DNA of 64,000 nucleotides. Origin: Halorubrum sp. Hd13. GTDB lineage: Archaea; Halobacteriota; Halobacteria; Halobacteriales; Haloferacaceae. The notes below the pieces were generated by a model. That model saw only the letters and a list, made by a program, of their open reading frames with translations, did no database searches and was not told where the DNA came from. Positions 17,440 to 26,423 of the stretch are shown here, piece by piece. The translations under genes were made by a program, and so were the position numbers. The first letter of the stretch is position 1; the number at the start of each line of letters is the position of its first letter. The stretch is from positions 1-64,000 of the forward strand of contig NZ_NHOY01000053.1 in assembly GCF_002252755.1 (NCBI RefSeq), in the 5' to 3' direction.

Positions 17440-18660
17440 ATGACACACGACGAGACCGAACACGACGAGACCGAGCACGGCGAGGCCGACGAGCCCGCGA
17501 TCGACGGGGGCGAGCGGCCCGAACGCGACGAACCGAGCGGGACCGCGACGGGGACCGACGACGGCGACGTCTCCGACCTGGAGGCGGCGCTCGCCGAGCG
17601 CGGCGAGCCGTACGCGCGGGCGACGATCGTCCGGCGCGAGCCGCCGGTGTCGGCCAACGTCGGCGACCGCGCGGTCGTCACCGCCGACGGCGAGATCCAC
17701 GGGTGGGTCGGCGGCGCGGCCTGCGCGCAGTCGATCGTGGCGACGCAGGGCGCGGCGGCGATCGAGGAGGGGAGCCCCCGGCTCGTCGGGATCGCGCCCG
17801 ACCCCGACACCGTCGACCGACCCGGGCTCGACGCCTTCCCGATGACGTGTCACAGCGAGGGCGTGCTGGAGCTGTTCATCGAGCCCGTGACGCCGACGAC
17901 CGAACTCGTCGCAGTCGGCGACTCGCCGGTGACCCGGTCGCTCGCGCGGCTGGCCGACGAGCTCGCCGTCGACGTGACGCTCGTCGTCGCCGACGCCGAC
18001 GCCGACCGCGACGTGCCGGCGTCGACGCGGGTGCTCGACACGGTCGACCACGAGGCGATCGCCGACGCCGTCGGCCCCGGGCCGCTCGTCGTCGTCGCCT
18101 CGATGGGCGAGTACGACGCGCGCGGCGTCGCCGCCGGGATCCTCGCGGACGCGCCCTACGTCGGTCTCGTCGCCAGCGACGAGCGGGCGGCCGAGGTGAC
18201 CGAGCGCGCCGCGGGGCTGCTCGACAGCGACGTGGGTGACGTCGTCGCGGCGGTGACGAACCCCGCCGGCGTCGACGTGGCGGCCTACACCCCGGCGGCG
18301 ATCGCGGCGAGCCTGCTCGCCGAGGTCGTCGGCGAGCGGTCGAAGGCGAGCTCGGTGCGGGCAGGCGGGGCGCGCGGCACGGGCGGCGCTGTCGGCACGG
18401 GCGATACCGCTGCAGTCGATTCGGCTGACGACGACGGAAGTGACGACAGGACCGCCGAGATGGATGACGGAAGCGACGACGAGACCGCCGCGGCCGACGA
18501 CGCGACCGCGATCGACCCGGTCTGCGGCATGACCGTCGACCCGGCGACGGCGGACGCCTCGGTCGAGCACGACGGCGAGACGTACCACTTCTGCTGTCAC
18601 GGCTGCGCCGACTCGTTCGCGAACGACCCGGCGTCGTACCTCGAGGGGGCAGAGGCGTGA
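17440..18660 (+). CDS. XdhC/CoxI-family maturation protein fused to a YHS metal-binding domain
   Basis: A 406-residue protein with an acidic N-terminal leader (1-45), an XdhC_CoxI domain (about 46-135, GWVGGAACAQS), an XdhC Rossmann domain (about 150-300, VAVGDSPVT), an acidic linker (about 300-355) and a YHS domain (358-404). The YHS ligands are Cys362 (IDPVCGM), and Cys385, Cys386 and Cys389 (FCCHGC), closing with FANDPASYLEG. XdhC/CoxI proteins bind molybdenum cofactor and help build the active site; YHS domains bind soft metals including copper. A copper hand-over role is therefore attractive but inferred. It follows coxL after 114 bases and overlaps the CoxD start. Confidence 0.88.
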   Translation: MTHDETEHDETEHGEADEPAIDGGERPERDEPSGTATGTDDGDVSDLEAALAERGEPYARATIVRREPPVSANVGDRAVVTADGEIHGWVGGAACAQSIVATQGAAAIEEGSPRLVGIAPDPDTVDRPGLDAFPMTCHSEGVLELFIEPVTPTTELVAVGDSPVTRSLARLADELAVDVTLVVADADADRDVPASTRVLDTVDHEAIADAVGPGPLVVVASMGEYDARGVAAGILADAPYVGLVASDERAAEVTERAAGLLDSDVGDVVAAVTNPAGVDVAAYTPAAIAASLLAEVVGERSKASSVRAGGARGTGGAVGTGDTAAVDSADDDGSDDRTAEMDDGSDDETAAADDATAIDPVCGMTVDPATADASVEHDGETYHFCCHGCADSFANDPASYLEGAEA

Positions 18661-19673
18661 GCGGGGAGCTCGACGCGGGCCCCTTCGACTCGCTCACCGA
18701 GGAGGAACTGCGCGAGCGATTCGAGGCGACCGACTACGTCGCCGACGACCGCACTGTGACGACGGTCGATCTGGCGCTCCGCTTGGGGCGCCCGCTCCTC
18801 GTCGAGGGGCCGCCCGGAAGCGGGAAGACGGAGCTCGGCAAGACGCTCGCGGAGGGGTTCGACACGGAGCTGATCCGCCTCCAGTGTTACGAGGGGCTCA
18901 CCGCCGAGAACGCCCTCTACGAGTGGAACTACACCAAACAGCTGCTCGCCGTGCAGGCCGACGAGGGCACGGTCGCCGGCGGCGCCGCGACGAACGGCGA
19001 CGCCGGAGCTGTCGGCGAGCGCGACGGGGGCGGCGTCGCCGACGCGGTCAGCGGCGGCGACGCCGCCGGCTCGGTGTTCGGCGAGGAGTACCTCCTCGAA
19101 CGCCCCCTGTTGCGCGCGCTCCGCAGTTCGGAGGGGCGCCCGCCGGTGCTGCTGATCGACGAGATCGACCGCGCGGACGAGGAGTTCGAGGCGTTCCTCC
19201 TTGAGCTGCTCTCGGACTTCCAGGTGTCGATCCCGGAGTACGGAACCGTGAGCGCGTCGACGCCGCCGATCGTGATCCTCACGTCGAACCGGACGCGGGG
19301 GCTGAGCGACGCGCTGAAGCGGCGGTGCCTCTACCTCCACGTCGAGCCGCCGTCGTTCGAGACGGAGTACGAGATCGTCCGCCGGAAGGTGCCCGAGCTC
19401 GACGCCGCGGTCGCCGCCGAGGTGTGCTCGGTGGTCGAGCGCCTGCGCGAGGAGTCGTTCCTCAAGCGCCCGGGCGTCGCCGAGACGCTGGACTGGGCGC
19501 GCGCGGTCGCCGCGCTGCGCCACGACGACGCCGACGAGCCGCTCGCGCCGGACGAGATCGAGCGGACGATCGGCTGCCTGCTGAAGGAGGCGGAGGACGT
19601 CGGTCGCGTCGACGCGGAACTGCTCGAACGGCTCCACGACGCCGCGAGCGCGGCGGCCGAGCGGACCGAGTGA
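18657..19673 (+). CDS. coxD: CoxD-type MoxR AAA+ ATPase
   Basis: A 338-residue MoxR-family AAA+ ATPase. Walker A is GPPGSGKT, Walker B is LLIDEIDRAD, and a sensor motif ILTSNRTRGLSD follows. An insertion of about 35 Gly/Ala-rich residues (roughly 103-138) sits between them. In bacteria CoxD is needed to add sulfur to the CoxL molybdenum site, working with the VWA protein CoxE. It starts with GTG overlapping the stop of the XdhC-YHS gene, and coxE follows two bases after its stop. Confidence 0.92.
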   Translation: MSGELDAGPFDSLTEEELRERFEATDYVADDRTVTTVDLALRLGRPLLVEGPPGSGKTELGKTLAEGFDTELIRLQCYEGLTAENALYEWNYTKQLLAVQADEGTVAGGAATNGDAGAVGERDGGGVADAVSGGDAAGSVFGEEYLLERPLLRALRSSEGRPPVLLIDEIDRADEEFEAFLLELLSDFQVSIPEYGTVSASTPPIVILTSNRTRGLSDALKRRCLYLHVEPPSFETEYEIVRRKVPELDAAVAAEVCSVVERLREESFLKRPGVAETLDWARAVAALRHDDADEPLAPDEIERTIGCLLKEAEDVGRVDAELLERLHDAASAAAERTE

Positions 19674-19675
19674 CC

Positions 19676-21106
19676 ATGGCGCGCTCCGACGGCACCGCGA
19701 CGGAGACGCCCGACTTCCCGGCGGCGAGGGAGCACCTGCTCACGGAGCTGATCCGGTTCGTCGCCGTGCTTCGGCGCGACGGCGTCGCCGTGCCGGCCTC
19801 CGGCGCCCTCGACGCCGCCCGCGCGATCGCGGCGGTCGGCCTGACAGACGAGCGTCGGGTCGAGGCGGCGCTGCGAGCGAGCCTGCTCTCCGAGACCGCC
19901 GACGGCGACCCCTTCGCCGAGGCGTTCCCGACGTTCTGGCACCGCCTCCGGAGCGGCCTCGACCGGATCGCCACCGCCCACGACGGTCCGTCGCCGGAGT
20001 CCGAGGAGGGGGACGACGGCGAGGACCGAACGGGGGACGAGGCGGGGCCGACCGCCGGCTCCGACGCCGACGACGCGGAGGAGCCCGGCCTGCTCGACGG
20101 CGCGGAGCCGCCGGAGATGGACGCCGACGGCGACGGCGACCCCACCGTCCGGATCCCGACCGACCGCCGCCACGCCGCCGGCGATCGGCCGACCGGCGAG
20201 CCGCGCGAGGAGACGGACGGGCGCCGGTACAGCGCGGTCGGCGAGAGCGCGCTCGTCGAGGCGGACGTGCCGGCGCCGTCGAGCGCGGACCGCGCGGCCG
20301 CGGAGCGGTTCGTCGACGCGCTCTCGTCGCTGCCCGGGCGGCGCCGCCGGCGCTCCCCGACCGGACCGAACGTCGACGCGCGCGGCGCGCTGCGGGCGAG
20401 CCTGCAGACCGGCGGCGCGCCGATCGACCTCCCGCGCGACGCGCCGACGCCGAGCGAACTGCGGTGCTGTCTGCTGGTCGACGTCAGCGGGTCGGTGCTC
20501 GACACGATCGACCGGAGCGCGCTGCTCGGGCTCGGTGAGCGGGTCGCGGCGAGCGCCCGCGACGCCCGCGTCTTCCTCTTCGACACCGACCTCGCGGAGG
20601 CGACGGCGGCGTTCGCGGACCCGGGCGGCGAGCCGGCCGAGGCGCTCCGCGCCGCGCAGATCGAGTGGGGCGGCGGCACCAAGATCGGGGGCGCGTTCGA
20701 CGCGCTGCGGCGGACCGCGCCGCACGCCGTCGACCGGCGGACGGTCGTCGTCGTCGTGAGCGACGGGCTCGACGTCGGCGACCCCGACCTGCTCACGGAC
20801 GGGATCACGTGGCTCGCGGACCGCGCCGACGGCGTCGTCTGGCTCAACCCGCTCGCCGTCTCCCCGTCGTTCGAGCCGGCGTCCCGCGGGATGAGCGACG
20901 CGGCCCCGTACGTCGACGGACTGTTCGGCTTCGCCGAGGGCGCGGACCTCGCGGAGGCCGCCCGCCAGATCGAGCGGCGCGGGCTCGGCGGCCCGGTCGG
21001 CTACGAGCACGACCCGCGTCGGACCGGCGGCGCGCCCGGAGGCGGACGCGGTCGCACCGACGACGAGGCCCGGACCGGCGACGCCGGCGAGGAGGGCGTC
21101 GTATGA
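19676..21106 (+). CDS. coxE: CoxE-type VWA-domain protein
   Basis: A 476-residue VWA_CoxE protein. The N-terminal 100 residues are helical, a long acidic linker follows, and the VWA domain begins near 260 with the metal-ion site DVSGS at Asp269 and continues with GGGTKIGGAFDAL and VVVVSDGLD. CoxE partners the MoxR ATPase CoxD as a chaperone for CO dehydrogenase and is needed for copper insertion in the bacterial system. ATG at 19676 is the start; a longer open frame upstream overlaps coxD and is not coding. The stop overlaps the DUF364 gene. Confidence 0.92.
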   Translation: MARSDGTATETPDFPAAREHLLTELIRFVAVLRRDGVAVPASGALDAARAIAAVGLTDERRVEAALRASLLSETADGDPFAEAFPTFWHRLRSGLDRIATAHDGPSPESEEGDDGEDRTGDEAGPTAGSDADDAEEPGLLDGAEPPEMDADGDGDPTVRIPTDRRHAAGDRPTGEPREETDGRRYSAVGESALVEADVPAPSSADRAAAERFVDALSSLPGRRRRRSPTGPNVDARGALRASLQTGGAPIDLPRDAPTPSELRCCLLVDVSGSVLDTIDRSALLGLGERVAASARDARVFLFDTDLAEATAAFADPGGEPAEALRAAQIEWGGGTKIGGAFDALRRTAPHAVDRRTVVVVVSDGLDVGDPDLLTDGITWLADRADGVVWLNPLAVSPSFEPASRGMSDAAPYVDGLFGFAEGADLAEAARQIERRGLGGPVGYEHDPRRTGGAPGGGRGRTDDEARTGDAGEEGVV

Positions 21107-21993
21107 CGCGCCGAAGCGAGGGAGCCGACGGGACCGCCGGCGTCGGCGCCGACGGCACCGACGCCGACGAGGAGTGGCCCGGTCCGGTCCTCCGGGCGAC
21201 GCGCGACGCGCTCCGCGACCGCGGCGCGCTCTCGGGGGGTCGCCTCGACCGCGTCACGGTCGGCGACTCGGCCGTGCTGGTGGAGCTCACGGAGCGAGAC
21301 GGGGGATACCGGCGGCCCCCGGCCGGACTCGCGCACCTCCCAGCGGGATCCGCGCCGACGGTCCCGGACGACGTCGAGGGACTGCTGGCGCCGGTCCGAG
21401 CGGGGGAGACTGCGACCGGCGCCGCGACCGTCGCCCTCGGCGACCGCGCGCTCGCGGTGGCGACGCTGAACGCCTGCGCGGCGCCGCTGCTCGACTGGCG
21501 GGACGGCGACCCGATGGCGCTGCTCGACCCCTCGGTCGAGACGGTCGTCACGGTCGGTCTGTTCCGGCCGGCGTTCCGGAAGTTCGACGGCGTGGAGGTC
21601 CGCGCGATCGAGCGCGAGCCCGTCGACTCGGATGCGGTGTCGACCCCCGCGGGCGTGTCGCTGCGGTCGTTCGCCCCGGCGGAGACGGCGGGCGCGATGG
21701 AGGGGGCGGACGTGGTGTTCGTCACCGGCTCGACGCTCGTGTACGGCGGGACCGAGCGGTACCTGGAGGCGGCCCCGGGCTCGGCGACCGTCGTCGTGGT
21801 CGGCGCGACCGCCTCGTCGCTTCCGAGTCCGCTGTTCGAGCGCGGCGTCGACGTCGTCGCCGGCGCGGCGGTGGACGACCCCGCTCGGACGCGGGACGCG
21901 GTGGCGGGCGGCGCCTGCGGCACGGACCTGCACGACCGCGGCGTTCGGAAGGTGTACGCGGCGCGCGACGCGCCGGCGACCATCGACCTGTGA
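21103..21993 (+). CDS. DUF364 (heavy-metal chelation-type) Rossmann protein in the cox operon
   Basis: A 296-residue protein of the DUF364 family, annotated in databases as putative heavy-metal chelation and resembling a radical/nitrogenase-cofactor related Rossmann fold. An N-terminal domain (about 20-110) leads to the core with ALAVATLNACAAPLLDWRDGDP and a second half with VVFVTGSTLVYGGTERYL. Such proteins often occur with molybdenum or tungsten enzymes. It sits by ATGA overlap directly behind coxE and six bases before the XdhC gene, so it is part of the operon. A metal-handling role is probable; direct evidence is lacking. Confidence 0.72.
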   Translation: MTRRSEGADGTAGVGADGTDADEEWPGPVLRATRDALRDRGALSGGRLDRVTVGDSAVLVELTERDGGYRRPPAGLAHLPAGSAPTVPDDVEGLLAPVRAGETATGAATVALGDRALAVATLNACAAPLLDWRDGDPMALLDPSVETVVTVGLFRPAFRKFDGVEVRAIEREPVDSDAVSTPAGVSLRSFAPAETAGAMEGADVVFVTGSTLVYGGTERYLEAAPGSATVVVVGATASSLPSPLFERGVDVVAGAAVDDPARTRDAVAGGACGTDLHDRGVRKVYAARDAPATIDL

Positions 21994-21999
21994 CCTGAC

Positions 22000-23238
22000 A
22001 TGACAGCAAGCAACTGGAGCGTACCGGAGACCGAAGTGGTACAGCGCGTTCGCGACCGACTCGACGCCGACGGCACCGACGTGCTCGCGACGATCGTCGA
22101 CGTCGAGGGGAACGCCTACCGTCGCCCGGGGGCGAAGATGCTCCTCGACGACGACGGCTCGGGCGTCGGCTCGATCACGGCGGGCTGTATCGAGGACGAC
22201 CTGCTCGCCGCCGCCGAGGCGGTCCGAGAGACCGGTCGCCCCGACCGGGTCACGTACGACCTGATGGAGGACGAGGACGACGTCTGGGGGCTCGGCGTCG
22301 GCTGTAACGGCGTGATCGACGTCCTCTTGGAACCGTTGACGGAGACGTACCGGCCGGCCGTCGAGGCGTTCGGCGCCGGCCGCGACGTCGCGGTGCTCAC
22401 GGTGCTCTCCGCCGGCGGCGAGGGGGGCGAGGGGGGCGACGGCGGCGCGGGAGCCGGCGGCGACGGTGCGCACGCCGACCGAGACCGCCTCGGCGAGCGC
22501 GCCTACTACCGGCCCGACGAGGACCGGCTGACGCTCCCCGACGGGTCGCCCGCCGACGGGTGGCCGGTCGAGGCGCTCGCGGGGCCGGCGGCGGACCTCG
22601 CCGCGCGCGGCGCCGCCGACGTCGTCGCGGTCGAGGACGAGACGGGCGCGACGGTGGAGGTGTTCGTCGACGGGCTCGCGGCCCCGGACGACCTCGTGGT
22701 CTTCGGGACCGGCCACGACGTGGGGCCGGTGGTCGAACTCGGCGAGCGGAACGACTTCCGCGTCACCGTCGTCGGCTTCCGCGGCGGGGTCGACCTCGAC
22801 GCGCGGTTCCCCGACGCCCACCGGACCGTGACGACGTCGCCGGCGGGGCTCGGCGACGCGCTCGACCTCGACGACCGGACGCACGCGGTCGTGATGACGC
22901 ACAACTTCGTCGACGACCGGATCGCGGTGGAGGAGCTGCTCCGGTCGCAGGCGCCGTACGTCGGCCTGATGGGCCCGCGGGAGCGGTTCGAGGAGATGCT
23001 GGAGGCGTACGACGACGAGGGGACGACGTTCGGCGAGTCGGAGCTCGCGTCGCTGTACACGCCCGTCGGGCTCGACCTCGGCGGCGGAACGCCGTACCAG
23101 ATCGCCCACAGCATCGTCGGAGAGGTCCTCGCGGTCAGCAACGACCGGACCCCGCGGCACCTGCGCGAGCGCGAGGGGCACATCCACGACCGCGTCGACG
23201 TCGAGACGCGCTCGGAGCCGGAGCCGCCGAGTCGGTGA
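22000..23238 (+). CDS. CoxF-type XdhC-family maturation factor
   Basis: A 412-residue XdhC/CoxF protein: an XdhC_CoxI domain (ATIVDVEGNAYRRPGAKML, GSITAGCIEDDL) followed by an XdhC Rossmann domain (VVFGTGHDVGPVVEL, HAVVMTHNFVDDRIAVEELL). A Gly-rich insert lies near residue 140-155. CoxF-type proteins guide insertion of molybdenum cofactor and copper into CoxL. This is the second XdhC-family member of the operon, and unlike the one at 17440 it has no YHS domain. It is the last gene of the cox set; the following gene is convergent. Confidence 0.9.
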   Translation: MTASNWSVPETEVVQRVRDRLDADGTDVLATIVDVEGNAYRRPGAKMLLDDDGSGVGSITAGCIEDDLLAAAEAVRETGRPDRVTYDLMEDEDDVWGLGVGCNGVIDVLLEPLTETYRPAVEAFGAGRDVAVLTVLSAGGEGGEGGDGGAGAGGDGAHADRDRLGERAYYRPDEDRLTLPDGSPADGWPVEALAGPAADLAARGAADVVAVEDETGATVEVFVDGLAAPDDLVVFGTGHDVGPVVELGERNDFRVTVVGFRGGVDLDARFPDAHRTVTTSPAGLGDALDLDDRTHAVVMTHNFVDDRIAVEELLRSQAPYVGLMGPRERFEEMLEAYDDEGTTFGESELASLYTPVGLDLGGGTPYQIAHSIVGEVLAVSNDRTPRHLREREGHIHDRVDVETRSEPEPPSR

Positions 23239-23285
23239 CGGCGGGCCCGAAGGCCGAAGGGCGGGCCGGCGGAGCGGCGACGCGG

Positions 23286-24395
23286 TCAGCGCTCGTCGGC
23301 CGACTCCCGAGCGATGACGAAGAACTGCTCCGGCCCGCGGAGGTCGACCCGCGCCACGTGCACCTCGACGGGGAGCGTCGATCCGTCGCGGCGGCGGTAG
23401 CGTCCGTCGAGCTCCCACATCTCGCCCGGATCCATCTCGCCCCAGACGCGCTTCGCCTCCTCCGGGTCGACCGCCTCGTCGATGTCCCAGACGCGCTTGC
23501 CGACGAGCTCCTCCTCCGAGTAGCCCAACTCGTCGCACAGCCGGCGGTTCACGTCCACGATCCGTCCGTCCGCGTCGTGGAGGTCGATGAGGTCCGGCGA
23601 CTGCTCGAAGAGGATGTCCAGCTTGGCGGCCTTCTCCGCTAACTCCGCCTCGCGCTCCTTCCGGTCCGAGATGTCCCGGATGACGCAGACGTGTCCGCCG
23701 TCGTTGAGGGCGGCGAGCGAGAGCAGCTTCGGGTAGACGCTGTCGTCGACGCGCCGGCCGATCGACTCGTCTGACCACGGCTCCTCGGTGAGCGTGGGGA
23801 TCACCTCCTGCTTGAGGCGTTCGACCTCCTCCTCCGGGACGGTCGTGACCCACGGTTCGCCGATCAGTGCCGCGGGCTCGACACCGTACAGGGCGGCGTA
23901 CGCCTCGTTCATCTCCGTGTAGCGACCGTCTCTGTCGATGATTGCGATCCCCTCGTTGGAGGCCTCGATGGCCTTCGCCCAGAGGTCGGCCTCGCGCTCG
24001 GCGCGCCGCCGCTCGACCGCGTTGACGACGCGGTTCGCGAGGAGCTCGAAGCGGTCGGGGCCGCCGCCTTTCTGGAGGTAGTCGGTGACGCCCGCGGAGA
24101 TGGCGCTGCTTGCGACGCCCTCCGACCCCTTTCCGGTAAAGAGGATAAAGGGTAGATTCGGTCGATCCGCACGGACGGTTTCGAGGAACTCGATCCCGTT
24201 CCGTCCCGGCATGTCGTAGTCCGACACGACGCAGTCGAACTCGGCGGCCGCGAGGGCGTCGAGCCCCTCGTCTACGTCCGCGGCCGTCTCCGCGACGATC
24301 CGGTCCTCGATGCGCGCGAGGTACGTGGCGGTGAGTTCCGAGAACTCCTCGTCGTCCTCCACGTGAAGCACCCGGATCGGAGCCTCCGTCTCCAT
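23286..24395 (-). CDS. Receiver-PAS-PAS signalling protein without kinase domain
   Basis: A 369-residue protein with a receiver domain (phosphoacceptor Asp59 in VSDYDMPG, Lys in FTGKGSE) and two PAS domains (about residues 140-250 and 255-365). There is no histidine kinase or DNA-binding output. Haloarchaea have many such phosphorelay sensors whose kinase partner is encoded elsewhere. The receiver is closely similar in style to that of the large kinase at 42183-44765 (both have VTDYLQKGGG), suggesting paralogues. It ends 47 bases from the cox operon, facing it. Confidence 0.85.
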   Translation of the reverse strand: METEAPIRVLHVEDDEEFSELTATYLARIEDRIVAETAADVDEGLDALAAAEFDCVVSDYDMPGRNGIEFLETVRADRPNLPFILFTGKGSEGVASSAISAGVTDYLQKGGGPDRFELLANRVVNAVERRRAEREADLWAKAIEASNEGIAIIDRDGRYTEMNEAYAALYGVEPAALIGEPWVTTVPEEEVERLKQEVIPTLTEEPWSDESIGRRVDDSVYPKLLSLAALNDGGHVCVIRDISDRKEREAELAEKAAKLDILFEQSPDLIDLHDADGRIVDVNRRLCDELGYSEEELVGKRVWDIDEAVDPEEAKRVWGEMDPGEMWELDGRYRRRDGSTLPVEVHVARVDLRGPEQFFVIARESADER

Positions 24396-24493
24396 GGATC
24401 CGGCGACTGGCTCGAACGACTTAGTTCACTTCCCATTCGCCTGCGGGGATCCGGCCCCGCCGACCCGTGCGGTCGGGACGCGGCCCGCGTCGA

Positions 24494-24907
24494 TCAGAGC
24501 GAGAGGTGCGAGGTCGACCCGGGATCGTCGTCGTCGGTCCCGCCCTCGTGCCGGAACGAGTAGTCGCCGTCGGTCAGGTAGACGGCGCCCTCCTCGACGG
24601 CGACCTCGACCTCGCGGAGCGTCGTCCCGGCCGCCGGGCCGTTGTCGCACTCGCCGGAGCAGGCGTCGAACAGCGAGCCGTGGCGCGGGCAGATCACCTC
24701 GCCGTCCCGCATCGGGACGCCGTCGCCCGTGTCGAACCGCTGGTTCTCGTGCGGGCAGGTGTTGACCCACGCCCGCACCCCGGGCGGCTCGTCGCAGGGC
24801 ACGAGGACGACCTCTCTGTCGTTCGTGAACGGGTCCGCCGCCGTGAAGCGGTGGGACCCGCGCTCGATGAGGGTCTCGACGTCGGCGAGCTTCGTCCCGT
24901 CCGGCAT
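24494..24907 (-). CDS. Rieske [2Fe-2S] protein
   Basis: A 137-residue soluble Rieske ferredoxin. The cluster ligands are in TCPHENQRFD and ICPRHGSLFD (Cys-x-His and Cys-x2-His pairs). The fold is complete, with an acidic C-terminal tail, and there is no membrane helix. It could be a ferredoxin of a ring-hydroxylating or nitrite-reductase type system, but no partner oxygenase is adjacent, so its electron partner is unknown. Confidence 0.88.
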   Translation of the reverse strand: MPDGTKLADVETLIERGSHRFTAADPFTNDREVVLVPCDEPPGVRAWVNTCPHENQRFDTGDGVPMRDGEVICPRHGSLFDACSGECDNGPAAGTTLREVEVAVEEGAVYLTDGDYSFRHEGGTDDDDPGSTSHLSL

Positions 24908-25002
24908 CGGCCGAGTCCACGATTTCCCGGGTGAAAAGCGTCGCGGCGAACTCGCGGTCGCGCTCCACCAAGACTTAGCCCCCGGTCGTCACACGTTCGG
25001 CC

Positions 25003-25947
25003 ATGCACGCCGACGAGATCGACCCGCAAGCGAAGGCGGCCGTCGAGCGTCAGGAGCGGTTGCCGCTGCCGCACAGCAGGTGGGGGCTGAAGCTCGCCCG
25101 GCTCCTCACCCGGCCGGTGATGCGGATCCGGAACCGGAACCCCCCGCCGGTCGGGCGGACGGTCGACGGGACGGTCCCCGGCCCCGACGGCGCGCTCGAC
25201 GCGCGGCTCTACCTCCCGGACGCCGAGGGGCCGTTCCCGACGGTCGTCTTCTTCCACGGCGGCGGGTTCGTGCTCGGGAGCGTCGCCACCCACGACTGGC
25301 TCTGTCGGGGGCTCACGCGGGAGAGCCGCTGCGCCGTCCTCTCGGTCGGCTACCGGCTCGCTCCCGAACACCCGTTCCCCGCGGCGGTCGCGGACGCGTA
25401 CGCCGCCGTCGAGTGGGCCGCGGACAACCCGGACTCGCTCGCCGGGACCGGGGAGGTGGCGGTCGCCGGCGACTCGGCCGGCGGGGCGCTCGCCGCGGTC
25501 GCCGCGCTCATGGCGGCCGAGCGCGACGGCCCCGAGATCACGTACCAAGCGCTGTTGTACCCGAGCGTCGGCGTCCGGCCCGGACAGCCGTCGCTCCGGG
25601 AGCACGCCGGGACCGTCCTCGACGAGGCCGACATCGAGTGGTTCTCCGACTGCTACTACGACGACGAGATTCACCGGCGGAACCCGTACGCCGACCCGAC
25701 GAACGCCGGTGACCTCGGCGGCGTCGCGCCCGCGACGGTGGTCACGGCGGGGTTCGACCCCCTCCGCGACGGCGGCCGGGCGTACGCCGAGCAACTGGTC
25801 CGGGACGGCGTCCCGACGCGGTACGAGAACTACGAGGCGATGGTCCACGGCTTCATGACGCTCCGCGAGGTCGACCGCGCCGAGGAGGCGATCGCGACCG
25901 TCGCCGACGACCTCGCCGGCGCGTTCGAGCGCGGCGCCAATCGATAG
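25003..25947 (+). CDS. Alpha/beta hydrolase, hormone-sensitive lipase family
   Basis: A 314-residue esterase of the HSL (family IV) type. The oxyanion motif HGGGF and the nucleophile motif GDSAGG are present, with the acid in GFDPLRDGG and the histidine in MVHGFMTL. It would hydrolyse short-chain esters in the cytoplasm. It is divergent from the Rieske gene with a 95-bp gap. The natural substrate is unknown. Confidence 0.88.
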   Translation: MHADEIDPQAKAAVERQERLPLPHSRWGLKLARLLTRPVMRIRNRNPPPVGRTVDGTVPGPDGALDARLYLPDAEGPFPTVVFFHGGGFVLGSVATHDWLCRGLTRESRCAVLSVGYRLAPEHPFPAAVADAYAAVEWAADNPDSLAGTGEVAVAGDSAGGALAAVAALMAAERDGPEITYQALLYPSVGVRPGQPSLREHAGTVLDEADIEWFSDCYYDDEIHRRNPYADPTNAGDLGGVAPATVVTAGFDPLRDGGRAYAEQLVRDGVPTRYENYEAMVHGFMTLREVDRAEEAIATVADDLAGAFERGANR

Positions 25948-26038
25948 CGACCCGCGGGCGTCCGGCCGGTCGTCCGAGCGACGCTCGCCCGTCGAGAAGA
26001 CGAAACGCGGCTGACCGATCGGGACGGCTCCGGACCGT

Positions 26039-26410
26039 TCAGGGTCGGTCGCGCTTTGTCGGCGAACGGTCGGCGGGCGCGTCGAAGCGCACGACGATCC
26101 GCTCGACGGTGGGCGCGTAGACGGTCATCTCTTTTCCCTTCTCGGAGTACCACGTGTTGACCGGCGCGATCAGGTCGGCGTCGCAGAGCCGATTGAGGTG
26201 GTAGGTGACGTTCTGGAGCGACGCGTCGACGTCGGCGGCGACGTCGGAGGCCGTGCCGGGACCGTCCGCGAGCGCGGCGAGGATCCGCTGAGCGGTGTCA
26301 CACGAGAGGACGCGCAGCGCGTCGGTCGGCTCGTCGCGCCCGAGCACGACGTCCGTCTGTTCTCGGGGGGCGTGGTCGACTGTCGGTCGGTGTGGTAACG
26401 CGCTTGCCAT
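26039..26410 (-). CDS. ArsR-like winged-helix regulator
   Basis: A 123-residue DNA-binding protein. A winged helix fills residues 30-95 (SCDTAQRILAALADGP, ASDVAADVDASLQNVTYHLNRL), followed by a wing and the haloarchaeal tail YSEKGKEMTVYAP. The recognition helix is QNVTYHLNRL. ATG at 26410 is preferred to an upstream start at 26470, because the longer form would overlap the half-site cluster between this gene and the divergent GbsR-type gene. It probably autoregulates from that shared region. Confidence 0.85.
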   Translation of the reverse strand: MASALPHRPTVDHAPREQTDVVLGRDEPTDALRVLSCDTAQRILAALADGPGTASDVAADVDASLQNVTYHLNRLCDADLIAPVNTWYSEKGKEMTVYAPTVERIVVRFDAPADRSPTKRDRP

Positions 26411-26423
26411 GAGGTCTGGAGGG

